A program made the translations under genes and the position numbers. Below the pieces are notes generated by a model. It was given only the letters and a program-made list of their open reading frames with translations. It made no database searches and was not told where the DNA came from. Shown piece by piece: positions 12,302 to 23,577 of a stretch of DNA of 64,000 bases. Each line of letters opens with the position of its first letter. The first letter of the stretch is position 1. Source of the stretch: Chondrus crispus (taxonomy: Eukaryota > Rhodophyta > Florideophyceae > Gigartinales > Gigartinaceae); assembly GCF_000350225.1 (NCBI RefSeq), contig NW_005179131.1, positions 206,559 through 270,558 on the forward strand. Reading direction: 5' to 3'.

Positions 12302-13240
12302 AGGACAGCTCGCTTCTACTACTTATGGGTCGGCGGCGAGGCGGGTACAGCGAGACGCCCGGCTGTCAGTAAGTGCTTACAGACGCGTGCTATTTCCCGT
12401 GGAGCTTCACCCCTATACACAGTGTGTATTACACACAGTGTACATTGACGCGTACATGGTCGCGGTTTGTCAGTTATGATGCAGTTCAGGCGAGAGATAT
12501 TCATGATGTAAATGCTTTATTCAATGACTATTGTTGCGAATGCTATCTCATATCGACAGATATCTAGGGACAAGTGTCACGCTTGGACTGGATAGGTTAA
12601 GTCTGTGATATTCATACTGTAGAGACTTTGCATCAAATACTGTACAGCCGTCGGCTGTACACTCATCTACCGAAGGGTATCGCTGTTGGAACGATTGCGC
12701 TTTGGTGGGGAACAAAAGCTGTAATTTACCGTCTGTGAATGGCATGATGTCACTTCCTGTCCTGTCCGCACGCAATATATCCGTTGTCGCGAGCCTACCA
12801 TACAGCCTACCATACAGTATATATATATATACATTTTTTCATTTTTGCTGGGTACAGTAGATCGTTGCAGATTACGATTGGCCGCTTTAGTTCCCCGCAA
12901 ATAGACCGTCTGCTACTGTACCACAAAGCACGGGTAGTTGGATATTCGCTAAATAAAGAAAGGTCGCGAAAGACAAAGTTCTCAGTTTTCAAGCCTCCAA
13001 ACTGTCAACCATGCAAACTCCTTCATCAGCTCAGCGGTCGTTTTTCAAGTACATATACCCTGAGCCCACCGCATTGCGCAAAAACACGAAACCGAAAGAA
13101 TCTCACTCTCGAGACGACAAACAATTGCCGCCCCTTCTCCCTTGCAAAGTGTGAGCACTCCCTTTTTTAGGGAAAGTGAGAGAACACCCACACTGATTTG
13201 TACATACTGAATCAAGGAATAGTCAAAAAGAAAACCCGTG

Positions 13241-13724
13241 GTGTGTATTGGACCGTTGTGAGGACACTATTCCACCTAATTTATTCTGACGTGCGCTTCC
13301 TCGACAAGAAAGAAGAGATACCCTCGCCACCGTAATTGACTTCTGACTTGGGGACAGAAAGAACTTTGTGAGAATTGCATGTTCTTCCTGGTCGTTTTTA
13401 GATATATGTCTGGAAAAGAAGCTTTTTTAAATCACCTTTAAACTGCGTGTAAAATAACTTGGAAACCAAAAAAGTCAGTTCAAAATGGAAACTCTGTACT
13501 CAATCTGCATTACATTTTTAATATTTCTGCGTATTTAAAGCTGCTATCCCGGTGTTCTGCAAGATGTTATCCCCGAAAACAAGTACGTTAGGGAAATAGT
13601 GTCTAAGGTAGATATGTAAAAGTTCAATTTAGTATAATTTTTGCAAAAAAAGAGCTGTCCTCATAATATGAGGACAGCTCATTTTTTCTCATATTATGAG
13701 AACAAGCCCCGGTTGGATAGACAC
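13241..13724. mobile_element. MITE, GTGTCTA family, with hairpin near right end
   Basis: The 484-base element begins GTGTGTATTGGACCG and ends GGTTGGATAGACAC, so the termini are imperfect inverted repeats. Its interior matches the copy at 46688-47152 over most of its length: the GACGTGCGCTTCCTCGACAAG block, GAACTTTGT, ACCAAAAAAGTCAGTT and the AAGAGCTGTCCTCAT block. Here the last block forms a perfect hairpin, GAGCTGTCCTCAT facing ATGAGGACAGCTC. There is no coding sequence. Confidence 0.7.
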
Positions 13725-14106
13725 CACACTAGTCAACATTTGTTTTTGTAAGCATTCACGCTCCCTTCACTCATGCCTGTAGAACTCAGCTCTGGTGAGT
13801 GAGTGGTAGACCGGTCTGGACACCGACAGATAAACATGAGTCCCGAATCATGCGCGACGTATCGATCATGTGTGATCATCATCTCAGCTGTTGCAATCCT
13901 TGCTCTTTTGGGCTTTGTTTCTGCAACAATTCGCGTAGCGGTTAAAATTGTTGACAATAGCCCTATTTTTGCAGACATCAATTACTGCTCGATATGACCA
14001 GATACAATGGAAGCCCAATGTTGTACTCAACGCGCGCCAGACGATCTTCACACGCATTGCTAAAGGCCCAATCGCATTTCAAGTCCCGAGAGTTACTAGG
14101 CAGGTA

Positions 14107-14554
14107 CACTGATCACAGCAATTAACCTGGGCCAACTTAATTCTGAAGCCCCTTTTTCAGGTCTATAACCATATTTAACATGGTCCGGATTAATTGTGAA
14201 CCCAGATTAATATACGGTCAAATCAGATATAACATGGTCCAGTTTGTTTGTGAACCACTGGATTAACCTTGATTTCTAACATTGCTGACAAGTATTCAAG
14301 AAATTACGGCTCCACTTCTTGCCCATTGAAATGGACACGATGCTTGGATATTATTGTCTGCAGCCCAGAAAAGAGCTGCTTCTCCTCCCAAAGACCATAT
14401 CGAGGCGGCGACATGCGTTCTCGCCCTTTTTGAACTCTAAATGCGACTTATCATAAGACTGTTTCCTCCAAGTCAAAACCAATAATAACCTGGTCCAGTT
14501 TATTTCTGAACCCAGGTTAATATATAGACCAAGGTTAATTGCTGTGATCAGGTG
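14107..14554. mobile_element. 448-base MITE, copy 1
   Basis: The termini are CACTGATCACAGCAATTAACC and the inverse of CACCTGATCACAGCAATTAACC, with TA directly outside each end (14105-14106, 14555-14556). The copy at 51871-52318 has exactly the same length, with only about seven base differences noted by eye. The interior carries several related blocks of the type GGTCCAGTTTRTTTSTGAACC and no reading frame. The TA duplication and end structure suggest mobilisation by a Tc1/mariner-type transposase. Confidence 0.85.
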
Positions 14555-17500
14555 TACTGCTCATATATCTTATATATCTACTATTTTAGGTCTTTTGTGA
14601 TGCTCTTCTCTGGAGGATATTATACTCCTTGAACGGAAACCATTCATCCTGAATCTTCTATGCAGCCGCCTCCTTTCACCAACAGGGTTTCTTCTGATGC
14701 TTGATGTTACGCCTTATTACAATGACATGCGATCATCTACAGAACTTGAACAACTTGACTTTCATGGCCAACATGGGCTGTGTTTTAACTGTATGACAAA
14801 CCTCTTGCAAGGCCTTCCTTTTTATGGGAAAAAGTTGTACTTGTGGTGTTATGGATAACGTCTAAATATATTCGTTGCACCCTTGTTTGCACTAGCATCG
14901 CTTTCGGCAGTATCCTATCATGCCCACATATATTCGAATGGATACAAGCATTTTTCAGAGAACGAACCGTTTAGCCCCCACATGCTTCACTTGAAGGGTG
15001 GAGTATATTGCACAAGGCAAACATCATCTTGGCCGCCTACAGGAAGTAGCAAGACGACAGTGGCGTTGCTTTCACCTAGTGCAAGCTTTTGAACTTCCTC
15101 TCACCTCCACTCTCGTGCCGTGTGTACAGATCCAAACAGAGCGCTGTACCATTGCAGGTCAATCAGACTAAGAGTTGTTTTCCTTTGAATGTGTGTAATG
15201 TACGAGTACTGCACTGTACGGTATATCATTACTGCTCTTGATTCTCCAGTGCAGCCATTTCACCTTTGCGATATTGCGGCTCTTCCACTCTCTTATTCCC
15301 ATATCAAATGGCGTTCTATCGCCTTATCACTGCGAGAGGTTCATTGAGATTTATGGGCTCGCCTCTATACGACACTGGCCCATAACGTGTAGCGTAGCCT
15401 CCATTGTGCGTATTCATTCCTCTTGGTAAGGGACTGTGCCACCGGACCGGTTCGTTCAATTTTAACTGCATGCAATTCCACCTGCGTGTCATCTTTTTTT
15501 GTTGTGCAGTGCGGCTCAAGTGTTCAAACACGACATAGGGGGTGAGATATTTTCAACAGCATCTTCAATGTGCGTTTCGTTCAATGTGCCTGAGCGTCAC
15601 AGCACACGCAAAAGTGTCTTATTTTGGAGTAACAATGTTCGCACTCCGAAAAGTGGCATACCCAGTACCTGTAAATGGTACACCAACGCTATGAAGCATT
15701 GCGTGCGCGAGCTGATGAGGTCAAGTATTGTCGACTTCATCAATCCACATCGATATCAGGGAGAGGAGTAGGGTTGCCCCGAGGTGGAGCAGTCCAGAGC
15801 TGCCCTACCGGCAAGAATTGACAGTCGTTCATAGACTGTCACGGTGTACAGTGTGCGTAGACATGGCTGGATGGGTTAAGCCCTTGTCGGCCGGAAGCAT
15901 TTTTTTTACCTTGACCCAAGAACATGCATGCATTGATGATGCCTTGTCGGTATACTTTCCGCTGGTGTAACCAGCGGAAATTTTACAGAAATACTACACA
16001 GTTGAGCTGCTATACTCGTCACAAAGCTAACTGGAACTGGACGATGTTAATGCCGCAGCGGGCGTGCTAGCCATTCAACTGTGTTGCTGGTACGCTATGC
16101 GTGGCAAAACAAGAGTAGGTTTTTGTACACGCCATCTCAGTTAGAAATAGAGTCAAAGAGCCACAGGGTAAGCACTTTTTAGAACTATTGCGCGACCAGA
16201 TTTTCAATGACATGTTCCATCAGGTCTCTGAAGACGCAATATCTGAAAGAAGTACCGCTGGGACTGCTGTACCTATCGAGCAGTTCCATTCTCCATCCAA
16301 GTGGAAATGTCTTCACGAATGTGCCGCACACCCATGCAACTACACGGACAAATACTGCCACGAGGCGGTCGTTACGAGAGGCCATGACATGATTTAAGGG
16401 AATGTGTGGGGCAGGGCAAGTACTGTGCGGATTGGAACAGGGGCGCCTTTAGCCCGGCAAGGACGTGCCTTATCGTCAATGGGTTATGCTTGACAACAAT
16501 TCACAAACTTCAGTACAGAGCATCACGAAGCCACCACGTAGATGCTTCGGGATGCGCAAGTTTGTGTCCTGCATTGAACAGTTCTTAATCTCGCGAGAAA
16601 ACCTGATGTAGTTTAGTATGATGCTGAAACTTAAAGCGAAGAAGGTGGTGCGCCTGTGACGCACTGCTCGTAGCCGGTCACATGCTCAGGGCTCGTTAAC
16701 GACTCGCTCGAACGGCACTGGAAATTGGGCACAGATTATTTCCCTATATCAGACAGGGAATATTATGTATACGATGCGCAAGATTGGCACTGTTTGTATC
16801 TAATCGTTAGGATTTTTGTATATTACAAACGTACACAACTTCACCTTCCACGGTCTGCGGTACCCGGACGGCGTGGAAGTATACTCTAGCATCTACGGCA
16901 AGTAATTAAATAGCCATGGTCTCGCCTGGACAGAAGAAGAGAATAAGGACAGAACACTTATTCACTCCAGACTAGTCCTCTCGGAAGCACTCGTCCCGGG
17001 AACTGCAATAGAAGGACGAACAGGAGGAACACAAGGTCATTCCTTTGGCAGGCATCCATCAATGCCTGTCTTCTGGGGATCACGTGTAGAGGGCACTCTT
17101 GGTCTTCAGCTTCTAACGGGATAATTTAAGTGAAGTGATTTCAGAAAGATTCCGAGCATCACGTGTAGTACTACGAGGATATCCAGAAAAAAAGAAATGA
17201 ACCGGATTAAGCGCCGTTTCAAAATCGACCTGACTTAACGTATCAGCTTTGACAGCGGGCGCACAGAAGTCCGTTCACGGGTTGAGATGACGTTGCGTGT
17301 TTCAGACTTGCCGATTACGACTCACTCAATGCGCTTGCTGACATATTCATGCGACTGTACTGAACAACCCACTGCGGTCACTCGCGCAGTTTTCTATTCG
17401 ACCAAGTATCTCTTGATGTCATGATTCCCCTCCGTTGTGGGACTGCAGATGCGGGTTAGCGGCAGCAACATTCAGATGCCTCATGTTACCTTCACAGTGT

Positions 17501-18080
17501 CGCCCTTCATCTTTGTACACATGTACAATACAAAATGTGGCCACCGAATGTGTGTGTAATCGCTCGACCTGATGGACTGAGGTCCGAAAAGGCGTGTATC
17601 TCAGCATTCAATAATGAAGCGCCACGTGTCATATAAAGTACGAATATCAAGGATCAAAAAGGCTTTGCGCTCCTTTCCCATTTGCAGATAACATTGACTG
17701 CGCGCCTTTAGAGCCTCTCATAAATCGACACGTGTCTATAGAGACCAATTGTGTCGCAGGAAGGCTTCCGTATCCAAAAAAATCTCATGCTTGCAATAGA
17801 CGGTTGCATCCGGCGGCATCTATTTCCCTAGTTGAAAAAATCACATCTCAATGGGGCGAAGATGTACACGTGGGGCCTGCCACACGTCTTTGGTGCCGTG
17901 CTCGTCCCATTCACGACTTCGTTCCGCCGCCCGATGGTAGCGAATTGTGGCCCCTCCCTGAGCGTGAGAACAGCGCCCTCAAACGTTACCGGTAAGCATT
18001 TCTGTTTCTGCGCACTCCTCGTACCCCTCACTCTGCCCCACCCCACCGGCTGAGCTTTTCGTCCCACCCTTTTTGCAATC

Positions 18081-19043
18081 ATGGCCTTCATCTCCCCTTT
18101 GGTCACTTTATCTCAAAGCTCCTTCACAGCACCCGGAAGACGACTATCATCGTGCGCTCGGCGTCCACAAGCGCGTCCGCTCACATGCCCGACGGTAATC
18201 ATTTGCTCATCAGAGTCAGGCAACGTGAAAGTTAACGAGAGCAAATCTTCTGATTTGTCAGGGGCACGCGAGGCTCGAGTAGCCTTGTGGCGCGAAGTAG
18301 AAGCGCTGAAGAAAAGCCTCACTGTCGCCGTCAACGCCGAGCGCTTCGCAGATGCCGCTCGTCTACGTGACCAAATCGAGTCGTTGTCCCTCGCAGATGA
18401 TTACGTGCGAACAGAAAAGGAAATGGAAAAAGCAGTACAGGAAGAGCGCTTCGCAGAAGCCGCGCGATTGCGAGACGTGCTCAAGGTGCTTGAACCGCCG
18501 CCGGGAATTGCGATGTTGCGAGGGGAGACAGTGGCTAGTACGGCGTGCGAGGACACATCCATGGCTGACTTGAAGCCTGAAGACGTGGAGAGCTGGTCGA
18601 AAACAAAGACGGCAGGCATTGTGGTCCATGTGGAGAGTTATTACATGCCAGAACAAAGCCTTCCGGAGCAAAGCCGCTTTCTGTTTGGATATAAGGTGAC
18701 AATAACGAATGAGGGTAATGAGACTTGCCAGCTTGTGTCGCGACATTGGACCATTAATAGTTCGGGTGGGTCGGAGAGCGAAGTGAAGGGGCCTGGAGTG
18801 GTCGGGAGACAACCTGTTTTGGAGCCTGGCGAGAGCTTTGAATATAACTCTGCCTGTCCAGTTACCGTATCATTGAAGGGTGGGCAGAGTGTTGTAGGAA
18901 ACATGAAGGGAAAGTATCACTTCTGCAAGGGCGATACTGGTGACGTCAAATTTTCTGTGGATATAGCAACTTTTTATCTTAAGCTCCCGTTCCGCAACTA
19001 CCGGAGTTCTTCAGGACCTCCACCACCCGGAATTACAAAATGA
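18081..19043 (+). CDS. plastid-type UVR and ApaG domain protein
   Basis: This 320-residue protein has three parts. The first ~45 residues are rich in Ser, Arg and Ala with few acidic residues, like a chloroplast transit peptide. Next come two UVR motifs of the UvrB/UvrC helix-hairpin type (about residues 77-103 and 111-137), both containing an ERFA(D/E)AARLRD sequence. From about residue 170 to 305 lies an ApaG (DUF525) domain with the GYKVTITNEG, CQLVSRHW and GPGVVG..P.L.PGESFEY motifs. Proteins of this layout occur in plants and algae. The UVR motif is a protein-interaction element and ApaG is a small fibronectin-like fold; the exact role is unknown. No intron is needed and the ATG is well placed. 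Plastid location is inferred. Confidence 0.85.
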   Translation: MAFISPLVTLSQSSFTAPGRRLSSCARRPQARPLTCPTVIICSSESGNVKVNESKSSDLSGAREARVALWREVEALKKSLTVAVNAERFADAARLRDQIESLSLADDYVRTEKEMEKAVQEERFAEAARLRDVLKVLEPPPGIAMLRGETVASTACEDTSMADLKPEDVESWSKTKTAGIVVHVESYYMPEQSLPEQSRFLFGYKVTITNEGNETCQLVSRHWTINSSGGSESEVKGPGVVGRQPVLEPGESFEYNSACPVTVSLKGGQSVVGNMKGKYHFCKGDTGDVKFSVDIATFYLKLPFRNYRSSSGPPPPGITK

Positions 19044-20280
19044 GATCTATTGCCTCTTTGGAATGTTGTAAGAGATAAGAGAATAGGATACAGAACAGAG
19101 TCATGCATTAGTGGGCATAGCAGAAGGAGAGCAACGTGACAATCTGCTCGATTGCCCATGAGATTCTGTAGTCCTGGGCGAATGTGAAAGTGTCTAGGGT
19201 CCTCGTTAACGGAAAGCGTAATACTTATATTTCATCTGTCTGCCTGCTACGCTGCAACCCAAAACATGTCGCGAATCGAGGGCATTTGCTCGCGAAAGGT
19301 GGACGCCTGAATTACGTACGCGTGCTACGATAAACGCAGGGAAGTGTTTCGGAAATATGCCCAATGGTTCTGTCAAGAAATAAAGAACAGTAAAACTCCT
19401 TTGCATTCCCAACAGGCCTAACTGTATTTCTCTATGCTCGATCCTGGATCTACCTCTTAGAATGGTACCGAGAGGTGCAGCTTCATGCGGCAAAACTCCG
19501 CAGTTCGACCGAACTGTTCCGACGTACTAAACTACTGTTCCGAAAGGCAAGCCGGTGGACGTCGAATTAGACTGTGCCTTACTCTGAAAGAATCCTTTAT
19601 ACTCAAAAGATGCGACGTACAGTACACCGTTTATACCCCTTCTATGAACGCACGTTCGCGTAGCGTGCAGAGGCGGTCCACCAGAATCCCAGAAATGATT
19701 CAAAGACCTCATACTACACTATCTTCTATGGTAAATGTCTACCGCACTGAATGCTCATCTTCTAACACCCCGGCCGTAGTTTCTACGCAGTATTGTTTTC
19801 TATTACGTTGTGGACCGTCCTTCATCAAGTAGAATCATTTACAGTGCTCCGGTGCAATCCTTGAGTGCTCAATATTCCTCACTACTTCTAGGCAAGAGTG
19901 TATCAATTTGGACACTACAGTGAATCGTTGATGTAAATTTACCTTGATGTTTCGTCATGAGAGTTAAGAGGGCATGCGCTATGAAGAAATTGCGAGAGAC
20001 GGTCATGCAAGAGAGATTTGGTAACCGCCATTCCAATTTACTCTGCTTGGGAGGAAAAGTCATGCCCAGTGGTAATCAAGCACGACAAGAAGAAATGTAG
20101 CGAACGGTTTTCATTCGGGAAAAGCTGAATGGTACTGGACGGAAACATAATTCATGCTTCTTCCCACGTGAATATCACGGAAGATAATAGCACGAATCTC
20201 AAAAAAGGAGCAGACTTATTCTCTATTCCTGTCATAGCAAAAAGATTGATACAGTGACGGGGCGGCACGACAGAGACTAC

Positions 20281-20448
20281 ATGGTGAACGACTTTCGTCC
20301 CAACCGCAGTTTGGTTGTACGCATACTGGGATCGACAGAGTATGGAGGTTACAGGGCTATTCTAAAGAGGTTTAAAGAGTACAAGGGGAATGCGTCTCGC
20401 GATGAGTACGTCGATCTCTATTTTGAAATGATGCAAGAGATATTTTGA
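20281..20448 (+). pseudogene. possible isolated exon or gene fragment
   Basis: A 56-codon frame from ATG to TGA encodes a compact, protein-like segment. It contains RSLVVRILGSTEYGGYRAIL and a C-terminal helix ending MQEIF. A CAG directly before 20254 would make a good splice acceptor in this frame, so it could be a last exon, but I found no matching upstream exon. The pattern loosely recalls harmonin-N-like helical domains such as the one in RTEL1 helicases, which is a guess. It may equally be a relic of a former gene. Confidence 0.25.
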
Positions 20449-20950
20449 GTCATAGATTTCGAAGGTTCTCCAGCCTTTATGAAGCAGAACCAGAAGCGCG
20501 TGCTGTGCGGTGGTCTAGTAGTTATTTAAGTGAAGATGCATTTTCGCAGGCCTCTTCAAAACGCACATGTTAAAAGTAAAGCTTTTCGTTTTCGGTCTGG
20601 GCCAGGTACGTGGGTTGGATTGCCAAGGAGTTTCAAACCAGTTGATCGAAAGGAGAAGTGCAGGAGCCTATACAGCTGACACCTTTATAGATACAAACTT
20701 TGCGGAACTCGACGGTGGCAAATATTCGCTCCCGCCCAACTGCGGTCGCCCTGTGGACTAGCCGAGCCAAAGAGAAGTGCATGTAGCTTGGCAAATTTAA
20801 AACCATGATCCTACGGAAACACAAGCTGGAGAAGACACGCACACATATCTCTTTATTTCGATTTCCGGAAACGGCACGCTGGATACGGTACAGTATACTG
20901 TATTGTACCCTTGGGTACAGCACGGTGCATGCTTTTTTTAAAATCCATTA

Positions 20951-21779
20951 CAGTCGACCCCTACGCATTAGTGCCGCCCTGTGTAGGGACTAATAATACG
21001 GCACTAATTCGGAGCGGCACTATCAGAAAGCAGAATCACTACCCGGCCAGAACTCTGTTATTAGAGTCTGCTGTTGTTGCCTGACCCTGTCTCTCATGCC
21101 TCTAGCTTCTAGAAAAGCTCGTTTTGTGGACCTCAAGTGCGACAAGGCATTGCTCACATCGCACTCCACACCCAGACTCCAAAGACCCAAACAACCTTGC
21201 TAGCACTACAGCATTCTGTACGGCTCGCCTCTCCGTAATTTCACACTCGCCTTCTGCCACACAATCATCCATCATAGCATTACTGGCAGACTGATTCTGT
21301 AGCTCTCCACCATAATGTATTGAATCGCAAGCATCACTAATAGAAGCTTCTGCCACAAGCTCATTAGTCTCGATCTCAATCCATTCCTCCACATCTTTCC
21401 TGCAGAATTCTGCAGTTTCTGCAAGGCCGTCTTCTGGCACCAGGCTCAGTCGGGAGAGAAACCCTACTATACCATCCACCATAGATTTATCAATTTCTGT
21501 TTCATTTCGACCAACTTTCCGACCTGCAGCAGATGCCCAACCTCGACTTTTTGTGTAGTCGTAAGGCGCGTACGCTTCGCTTTGGCGATCTTTTCAGGAT
21601 TCATGTTAGGGTCTTTGAGTGAGGTGCCATCACATCACCAATTGAGCTGAGGCGCATGAGGAGTGGCCGATGACGACGTCGTGCATGACACGTGGCAGAA
21701 CCTGTGTCTGCCGGTTTTGGCGGCACTAATTCGAGGGTGGCAATAATGAAAGCGGCACTATTGCGCGTCCCCCCCCCTG
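20951..21779. mobile_element. pogo/Tc1-like element with transposase-tail remnant
   Basis: The left end CAGTCGACCCCTACGCATTA continues into GTGCCGCC; the right end read inversely is CAGGGGGGGGGACGCGCAAT continuing into AGTGCCGC. TA flanks both ends (20949-20950, 21780-21781). Subterminal repeats of GGCACTAATTCG and GCGGCACTA occur at both sides. Inside, on the minus strand, lies a 126-codon frame (21102-21482) with an acidic stretch followed by a short helical tail. I think this may be the C-terminal part of a pogo/Tigger-type transposase. No DDE core remains, so the element is a deletion derivative. Confidence 0.6.
21102..21482 (-). pseudogene. possible transposase C-terminal remnant
   Basis: A 126-residue frame lies wholly inside the TA-flanked element at 20951-21779. 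It is acidic (many Glu and Asp) and ends in a VVLARLFGSLE..ALEVHKTSF segment. That tail resembles the last helices of pogo/jerky-type transposases, but no helix-turn-helix or DDE motif is present. The assignment rests mainly on its position inside the element and is tentative. Confidence 0.3.
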
Positions 21780-22113
21780 TATTGCCTAATTATTTGAGTT
21801 ACAGTATTGTGATCTTCACCTCGGAGGCACTGGATTCGTTGCCCTGACAAAACCGTTGACGACATTAATTTTGAGCTGCCTGTCGTTGCATCCGTACCTT
21901 TTTCAAGCGACAAGGCCGACACTTGAAAACAAGCTACTCTTCCTTCAGGTGTCCAGTCTCCTTTCGTGGAATTGGAGATCCGCTCTCTGTTGTCACTGCA
22001 CTGCATCACTTCACACAGCCGACGAGACAACACACCGCGCGGAGCACAGGTTCAGGGGTTCGACAAGACCTCGCGTTCATCAGCTGTGAGGCTGTGAAAA
22101 GAAAAGGAGAGAT

Positions 22114-23100
22114 ATGAAAGCAGGGGTTGCATTCTTGAGCTCACCGGGCTTGGCTTTTTTGAATGCTGGACGCAGGCATGCCATACTCTCACAGAGAAGG
22201 CCCAGAAAAATCGCCTTTCGGCGCCTTCCCGTTGCAAGCTCCGATAAGTTGTATCCCGACCCCGAACCACTCGAGCGCATTGAAAATCCCGTAAAAGCAG
22301 GGGACTCTGATTCTGAACCGAAGGAGGGTCCGGAAGTGCTGTTCGAAAAGCTTAACGCGCGTCGCGAAAGTCGAAACTCAAATTCCGGCGTGGTTCAGTC
22401 AAGCTTAGAAACTGCGAACGATATGAATCAACCGTTATTCAATCGTGAAGGGGAAGAGCTCAAGCCAGTAACAGAGGTTGTAGCTCCAGATAACGGGATG
22501 GACTTCAAGAAGGCAGCAAGGGCGTTCTGGCGTATCGGTTGGATGACTTGGTGGTTGCAGCTTATTTTGACGGTCGTGTCAGGTGTGATTCTTATCTTTT
22601 CGTTTGCGTTCCCGGGTGTCAATGTGAAAACTTCAGCATCAGCTCTAGGTTTCATTGTAACGGGGGTGGGCGTGCTATTTGCGTTTGTGAGTCTCTTCTG
22701 GACGTACAGTTATACGAGGCTTTCCTTGTGGCTCTCCGGCGATCGAGTCTCCACAAATCGAACCCCTCAGGTCGCTCAAACGCGAATCAACCGAAAGTTG
22801 AGAATAGGTCTGGGGATTGCAATTGTAGGGATGATCGTGTCACTGACGGGTCTGCAGGCCATCGTAGGCACCTTGCTTGCGCGTTTGTTGAGCTCTGGAG
22901 TAGCGACTACTCCGTACGCATCGTATCAGATGGGAGCAGGTGCCGCGGGTGTGGCTCCGGGAAGCGGTATAGTGCAGCCTGTTGACATTCTTGTGGTGCA
23001 AGCAAGTGCCAACGCGATGATGGGGCTTCTCGCCGCACTTGCGACAACTGTTTGGCTGAGGGGCAGGTCGAAGAAATGGCAACCGAAGAGCGTTGAATAG
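22114..23100 (+). CDS. DUF3611 family plastid membrane protein
   Basis: A 328-residue protein of the cyanobacterial/plastid DUF3611 family. Residues 1 to about 50 are basic and Ser/Arg-rich, consistent with a transit peptide, and are followed by a variable polar segment. From about residue 137 there are four hydrophobic segments: FWRIGWMTWWLQLILTVVSG, a second with GFIVTGVGVLFAFVSLFWTYSY, a third with GLGIAIVGMIVSLTGLQAIVGTLLA, and a last one with VQPVDILVVQASANAMMGLLAALATTVWL. The GLQAIVGTLLA and QPVDI.VVQA blocks are family signatures. Function is unknown; the family is found in oxygenic phototrophs, so an envelope or thylakoid location is likely. No intron is needed. Confidence 0.85.
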   Translation: MKAGVAFLSSPGLAFLNAGRRHAILSQRRPRKIAFRRLPVASSDKLYPDPEPLERIENPVKAGDSDSEPKEGPEVLFEKLNARRESRNSNSGVVQSSLETANDMNQPLFNREGEELKPVTEVVAPDNGMDFKKAARAFWRIGWMTWWLQLILTVVSGVILIFSFAFPGVNVKTSASALGFIVTGVGVLFAFVSLFWTYSYTRLSLWLSGDRVSTNRTPQVAQTRINRKLRIGLGIAIVGMIVSLTGLQAIVGTLLARLLSSGVATTPYASYQMGAGAAGVAPGSGIVQPVDILVVQASANAMMGLLAALATTVWLRGRSKKWQPKSVE

Positions 23101-23577
23101 GGGGTTTGTTGCTGCTTGTCGTCATTGTCGCTGTGTAATAAATATTCTTGAGTGCAAGCTTAGGAGCTGGTTTTACTAATGATTTTCCGCAGGGGTATAC
23201 TACGGCAATATAGTATGTTCACGGTTGCCACCGGAAGGGTTATGTATTAGGTAATCTGCTTTGTACACTCAAGACGGCAAAGTGATGTTGCACGAGCATT
23301 CAGCGCTAAAGACGCTGCCGCTGGAGGAGTCGCATTCGCAATCTGTTTTGGGCTCTCTTCATGATTCTACGAGCCAGAGTGCGATAAGGCTTTGTATTCA
23401 GGCGCTGCTTGCTTTGCACATGCCCCTGCCCATGTTCTCAACTTCAATCTAGATCTTCCTACCACAGAGAGCTGGCTCGAAACCCAACAGGACGGACGTA
23501 ACAACTTCAATGCCAAAAAAGGGCAGCGTATTTAAGCTGTAGTTCGAGTGTTACAGGAGTGTCACCCTGACTGAAGA
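23101..23577. other. intergenic, convergent 3' ends
   Basis: This spacer separates the DUF3611 gene from the FKBP gene on the opposite strand. It must hold both 3' untranslated regions. I see no other structure in it. Confidence 0.5.

Larger units (their letters stand above)
9908..18080. other. repeat-rich intergenic desert
   Basis: About 8 kb without a recognisable gene. It contains a Tc1/pogo-like MITE (10118-10559), a GTGTCTA-type MITE (13241-13724), a 448-base MITE (14107-14554), a 17-base tandem pair near 12268-12301, a 12-base tandem pair near 12794 and a short TA run near 12820. Short open frames are present, but apart from a weak candidate at 10872-11186 none shows family motifs. The last 250 bases are the upstream region of the UVR-ApaG gene. 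Confidence 0.6.
19044..22113. other. intergenic region with a pogo-like element
   Basis: No complete gene is seen. It holds a possible gene fragment (20281-20448), one recurrent palindrome (20905-20918) and a TA-flanked element at 20951-21779. The stretch 21790-22113 is presumably the promoter region of the DUF3611 gene. Confidence 0.55.
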
